Source of the DNA: a virus
Reading direction: 5' to 3' (one strand)
Virus record (IMG/VR): IMGVR_UViG_3300036886_000004
Coordinates: 1-32,245 of that record
Length of the DNA stretch: 32,245 bases
The position numbers were made by a program, and so were the translations under genes. Shown here piece after piece: positions 29,006-32,245 of the stretch. The notes beneath the pieces were generated by a model. That model saw only the letters and a list, made by a program, of their open reading frames with translations. It was not told the DNA's origin and ran no database searches. Positions within the stretch are counted from its first letter, which is position 1. Every line of letters starts with the position of its first letter.

Positions 29006-29809
29006 TTAATACCCATAAGCCCCGCTAGTGGGCCAACAGACATTCGTGAATCCACCCCAGGTACTGAAACCATAACCAATTCCAAATCCTTGACCTCCTG
29101 CACGAGCCTGCATCCAATCAGGGAGATGGTCCATTGTTGTTACACCTTCATTACCATCCTGACGACGAGCTACGGCAATAGCTGTTTCTGCAATCTTGAT
29201 TTGTCTGTCGATCAAAGGCATTGACAAAGATAAAGCAGGTACTAAAAAAGCGGCTAACGAAGCAACCATTGCTGCTTGGAATAAGGAGTCCCATATAGCA
29301 GGATTTGAGTTGTTTGCGTTATAGACCGCTTGGGCTAGATCTTGATTAGTAAGTACAATCAGAATAGGTGAATTGTGAGAATCACCGATACTTGAAACAG
29401 CAAAAGGTATTTGCCCTTGAGTAGGAAGCCAAGTACCAGCAGCGTTATTTACAGTAGTTGCAGGAACAGTACTCCCAGTATTAACAGGAAGACTGGGAAC
29501 TACAAATCGGAAGAGAAGACAGTCACTAGGGTATGAATACGCATATAGCCAAGGAGTCGGAGGAACCGGTAATGAAGTGCCATTAGGATTCTCAGGAGTT
29601 CCTTGAGCAGCCATTAATAGTGTTAATGTGACTTGCTTAGTTAGGACATTCCACGGGGCTGCACGGCCTAAAGATTCGAAGGTTGGCTGCCACAATGTTG
29701 AAATAGCAGCAGCTTCAGTGCTTCCATCTGAAGGATTCAGTGAGGAGATCTGTGCGCGGGCACCAATACTTAAGAGGGCTCTATTTGCGATTGAAAGTTG
29801 ATCAGCCAC
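29006..29809 (-). CDS. Tail tubular protein A / adaptor (T7 gp11-like)
   Basis: 267 residues from GTG 29809. The N-terminus (DQLSIANRALLSIGARAQISSL...EAAAISTLWQPTFESLGRAAPWN) is the typical gp11-like pattern; LYAYSYPSDCLLFRFV follows, and an alanine-rich helix (AAMVASLAAFLVPALS) precedes the C-terminus. It forms the dodecameric ring joining portal to nozzle. It lies immediately before the nozzle gene, as in T7. Confidence 0.87.
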   Translation of the reverse strand: MADQLSIANRALLSIGARAQISSLNPSDGSTEAAAISTLWQPTFESLGRAAPWNVLTKQVTLTLLMAAQGTPENPNGTSLPVPPTPWLYAYSYPSDCLLFRFVVPSLPVNTGSTVPATTVNNAAGTWLPTQGQIPFAVSSIGDSHNSPILIVLTNQDLAQAVYNANNSNPAIWDSLFQAAMVASLAAFLVPALSLSMPLIDRQIKIAETAIAVARRQDGNEGVTTMDHLPDWMQARAGGQGFGIGYGFSTWGGFTNVCWPTSGAYGY

Positions 29810-29811
29810 AG

Positions 29812-30168
29812 TTAACTCTTATATAGTTTGCTTGCTACGTCTCGCTTTGGCTTGTCTTCCTTTTTATCGTCTTCTTCATTTTCATCATCTTCTGACTCAG
29901 CTGAAATAAACTTTATCTGTAGCTCAACGCGACAACTCGATCCACCAACAGTGTCATGACTTGAAACTGCAGTTACTGAAGCAAGGCAATGCAGATGAAG
30001 CATATCACCTACTTGAAGATCATCTTCTTCTAGCCCGAGTTTTTCTAATTCATCTTCACACAAAGAAATACATAACCCATAAGGATACTGAGAAGGCTCA
30101 GGCATACTATCAGCCATGACTTCTTTACTAGTCTTCGCCATATCTACCATACTTTTAATTCGATCCAT
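29812..30168 (-). CDS. Small head-associated protein (capsid staple/decoration-like)
   Basis: 118 residues. The middle holds QYPYGLCISLCEDELEKLGL, then VGDMLHLHCLASVTAVSS and SCRVELQIKFISAE, a compact β-domain followed by a very acidic segment (ESEDDENEEDDKKEDK). A PYGL...LDE...LEKLG pattern is familiar from small head proteins of several tailed phages, thought to stabilise the capsid. Its position before the tail genes is consistent. The family assignment is from memory of the motif and remains moderate. Confidence 0.45.
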   Translation of the reverse strand: MDRIKSMVDMAKTSKEVMADSMPEPSQYPYGLCISLCEDELEKLGLEEDDLQVGDMLHLHCLASVTAVSSHDTVGGSSCRVELQIKFISAESEDDENEEDDKKEDKPKRDVASKLYKS

Positions 30169-30622
30169 TATACTTATCTTTCTTTAAATATAAAATTGCA
30201 TTAAATAAGAAATCAGTATTATCCTTGAACATACCTAATCCGCTATTGCATTGTTGACACAGAATGCCTCTGACTTCTCCTGATATATGGTCATGATCTA
30301 CGCAGTACCCATTTTCCATTTCTAGAGGAACTTTTAAACAAATAGCACAAGTAAAATTCTGATCTTCTAGAAGTTTTTCAAAAGCTTCCTTAGATAGATT
30401 ATATCTCTTTAGTAATTTCCAGAATTTTTTATAAACCTTATTTTCTTCTTTTTTATTCTGTGCCTGCCATTTTTCTGGATGACTCTTAGAGTAAATCGAA
30501 GCTCTTTTAGTTGCACACACTTTACACCAAGAGTTCTTACCTAATTTACCGTTTTCTTTTTTATGGAATTCGGAAAGACTCTTCACTTCTTCACATTTTT
30601 TACACTGTTTAGTATCTGTCAA
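30155..30622 (-). CDS. Endonuclease VII-like HNH endonuclease inserted in the virion operon
   Basis: 155 residues from TTG 30622. An N-terminal zinc ribbon (CKKCEEVKSLSEFHKK...CKVC) is followed by the endonuclease VII core: YNLSKEAFEKLLEDQNFTCAIC, CVDHDHISGEVRGILCQQCNSGLG and a LFNAILYLKK helix. Unlike the shorter junction nuclease at 10629, it has the extra ribbon and sits between tailspike and head-protein genes, typical of a mobile freestanding HNH. Its DNA is visibly more AT-rich than its neighbours, supporting recent arrival. It overlaps the downstream start by 14 bases. Confidence 0.82.
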   Translation of the reverse strand: MTDTKQCKKCEEVKSLSEFHKKENGKLGKNSWCKVCATKRASIYSKSHPEKWQAQNKKEENKVYKKFWKLLKRYNLSKEAFEKLLEDQNFTCAICLKVPLEMENGYCVDHDHISGEVRGILCQQCNSGLGMFKDNTDFLFNAILYLKKDKYNGSN

Positions 30623-30649
30623 GACGGAATCTTTTCCATTTAAATTTCC

Positions 30650-32245
30650 TTATTTTCTAATACCAATTGTAAGATGTAGTTGTCCGGCCAAAATATCCGC
30701 TGCACCAGCCGTGGAAATACACTCAATAGACCAAAGATCGGCGAAAGTCATGGGGATAGAAAAAGCATCACTTGCAATACCCCCACTATGAACAACTGTT
30801 GCTTGAAGACCCTGAGGATTCCCATTTTTATAAAAGGTAAATTGATATTGTTTGCCCACACCTGGATCAGGAACAGTTTCAACATACATATATTCGACAG
30901 TTGATCTACCTATCCAGATAGCTCTAGCATTTCCTTGTGTGGTTACGTCCCCTGCTAAATTAGAAGGAGAGATATAAATAGTTGTCCCGTTGGCAATTGT
31001 TCCAGTATTTGTTAAATACACCTGATCCTGACCAATACTATCATTTGAGTAAACTGTGCCTGTAGTATTATCTTCAATATCAGCACTTGCACCTATGATA
31101 GAATAATTCATATTACATAGAGAATTGGCACCAGAAGAGGCTCCGATGATAATCTTACGATGGCCAGTAGCTGAAGCGCCAGCAAATGGAGTAATAGTTA
31201 GTCCGTCTAAAACACATCTAGTACCACTGGAAATATTAAAACCACTGCCAGCCGTCCCATCGTGTTTTCCATAATCCTGGCATCTGCCATTACTAAAAAC
31301 AATATGATTAGCACCATTTGCAATAGTTACTGCATCAAGAACTGTATCTCCGTTATCTTCAAAATAGAATCCATCAACGGTTAAATCATCCACACTGGCA
31401 TCAGTGCCTGAAATATTAAAAAACTGGCCTACGACACCCTCAATATCAAGATTAATAAATTTATTTCCTGACCCACAACGAGCATCAATACCTACACCTA
31501 CGTTATTCAAAATTTGAAGATTGATAAAAGTATTGACACTGGGAATGAAAGTTAACCTTTGAACGAATCTCATACCACCCGTTTTAGTGCTTTCAATTAC
31601 AATATTTGTAAAGGTATTATTTAAGACATTTCCTACTAAACCTAAACCCCAATTAGCGTGAGAATTACCAGATTGATTTCCATCAATATAGAAGTTAGTA
31701 TAGGTTTGGCGTGAAGCTCCCCCACCATAAGCTGAATCATCTAGTTTAACAGTATATAGGTCAGTTGAAGTTGCATTACGTTTTAAACGGGTCTCAATAC
31801 TGCTCGCACCATAAACAGAAATACCAGATAAATCAAGTTGAGTCCCTAGCATATAGGTTCCAGAAGGAATATATAACGTAGACTGTCCTTGACCAGTATT
31901 ACGGGTTGTGGAAACAGCATTACTTATAGCATTATAATCATCTGTTGAACCATTGCCTGTAGCACCAAGCCATTTAGCATTAACAATACCACCTACAGTA
32001 ATAGTTACTAACCCCGTTCCAGCTGGTTCTGAGATTGCAATATCCCCAGCAGAAACACTACCTAAAAATGTAAGTGTATGACTTCCTCTGGTGATAATTC
32101 CACCATAGAATTGAACAATTTTTGAAGACAGTGTGGTATTAGAACCAAGAGTTGCATTTTCATCAATAACTAAAACCCCATTAGCGACACTTGCAGCTGT
32201 ATCTGCTAGTGTTAAAGATGCGTAATTACTAAGAAAGAATAACTT
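30650..32245 (-). CDS. Tailspike / pectate-lyase-like tail protein, 5' end outside the window
   Basis: The frame stays open to the right edge, giving at least 531 residues; starting at the internal ATG 31852 would remove 131 residues that clearly belong. These include ADTAASVANGVLVIDENATL, a β-rich region, and the pectate-lyase superfamily signature AKWLGATGNGSTDDYNAI followed by STLYIPSGTYML. The body repeats short β-helix turns rich in N, G and V (FTNIVIESTKTGG, INLQILNNVGVG, NLDIEGVVG). The C-terminal 100 residues look like a trimerisation/β-sandwich domain. Tailspikes of this fold bind and often cleave host surface polysaccharide; the catalytic residues cannot be identified here. Confidence 0.85.
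   Translation of the reverse strand, partial: KLFFLSNYASLTLADTAASVANGVLVIDENATLGSNTTLSSKIVQFYGGIITRGSHTLTFLGSVSAGDIAISEPAGTGLVTITVGGIVNAKWLGATGNGSTDDYNAISNAVSTTRNTGQGQSTLYIPSGTYMLGTQLDLSGISVYGASSIETRLKRNATSTDLYTVKLDDSAYGGGASRQTYTNFYIDGNQSGNSHANWGLGLVGNVLNNTFTNIVIESTKTGGMRFVQRLTFIPSVNTFINLQILNNVGVGIDARCGSGNKFINLDIEGVVGQFFNISGTDASVDDLTVDGFYFEDNGDTVLDAVTIANGANHIVFSNGRCQDYGKHDGTAGSGFNISSGTRCVLDGLTITPFAGASATGHRKIIIGASSGANSLCNMNYSIIGASADIEDNTTGTVYSNDSIGQDQVYLTNTGTIANGTTIYISPSNLAGDVTTQGNARAIWIGRSTVEYMYVETVPDPGVGKQYQFTFYKNGNPQGLQATVVHSGGIASDAFSIPMTFADLWSIECISTAGAADILAGQLHLTIGIRK

Noticed and set aside
1-32245. tRNA genes, CRISPR arrays, insertion sequences, integrase or attachment sites
   Set aside because: Scanned for T-loop-like GTTCGA patterns, regularly spaced repeats and integrase or transposase motifs; nothing convincing was seen.

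Overview
This window reads as about 32 kb of a lytic-looking, T7-like short-tailed (podovirus-type) bacteriophage genome, or a metagenomic contig of one. Both ends cut through genes. Evidence for this is a T7-type primase-helicase, a family A DNA polymerase with an exonuclease domain, an ssDNA-binding protein, a PD-(D/E)XK nuclease and endonuclease VII. It also has a virion-protein block in T7 order (tail tubular A, tail tubular B, gp13-like, gp14-like, two very large internal/ejection proteins). No integrase, repressor, tRNA, CRISPR array or insertion sequence was seen. The host cannot be named; the Shine-Dalgarno sites and one near-perfect sigma70 promoter fit a bacterium with ordinary housekeeping transcription.

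Layout. Positions 1-17180 (+ strand) hold about 45 tightly packed genes for takeover, replication and nucleotide metabolism, many under 60 codons and most overlapping by 1-30 bases: an ATP-grasp enzyme (5' end outside the window), small zinc-knuckle proteins, RNA ligase, primase-helicase, DNA polymerase, SLOG-fold protein, SSB, nuclease, endonuclease VII, Ntn-hydrolase-like protein, DEDD exonuclease with zinc ribbon, and then a purine/pyrimidine cluster (deoxyribosyltransferase-like protein, GMP reductase, HAD nucleotidase, dATP/dGTP diphosphohydrolase-type protein, dCMP deaminase). A strong hairpin at 17157-17205 ends this arm. Positions 17215-32245 (- strand) hold the virion arm, read from the right edge leftwards: tailspike (5' end outside), endonuclease VII-like HNH, small head protein, tail tubular A and B, a hidden 41-codon membrane protein, gp13-like, gp14-like, transglycosylase virion protein, a 1530-residue virion protein with an HEXXH motif, and two small holin-like membrane proteins. 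Portal, capsid, scaffold and terminase are not in the window, nor is a recognisable RNA polymerase or a free endolysin.

The most unusual observation is that several genes have no ATG, GTG or TTG where their conserved N-terminus demands a start, but do have a well-placed Shine-Dalgarno sequence followed by AUU (DNA polymerase, PD-(D/E)XK nuclease, Ntn-hydrolase-like protein, gp13-like protein) or AUC (a zinc-ribbon protein). In the polymerase and nuclease genes the start forms a TAATT stop/start overlap, the counterpart of the TAATG overlap used by neighbouring genes. This suggests recurrent AUU initiation. A second unusual signal is a 42-base two-hairpin element present in two unrelated coding genes, in frame in both, with one compensatory base-pair change.
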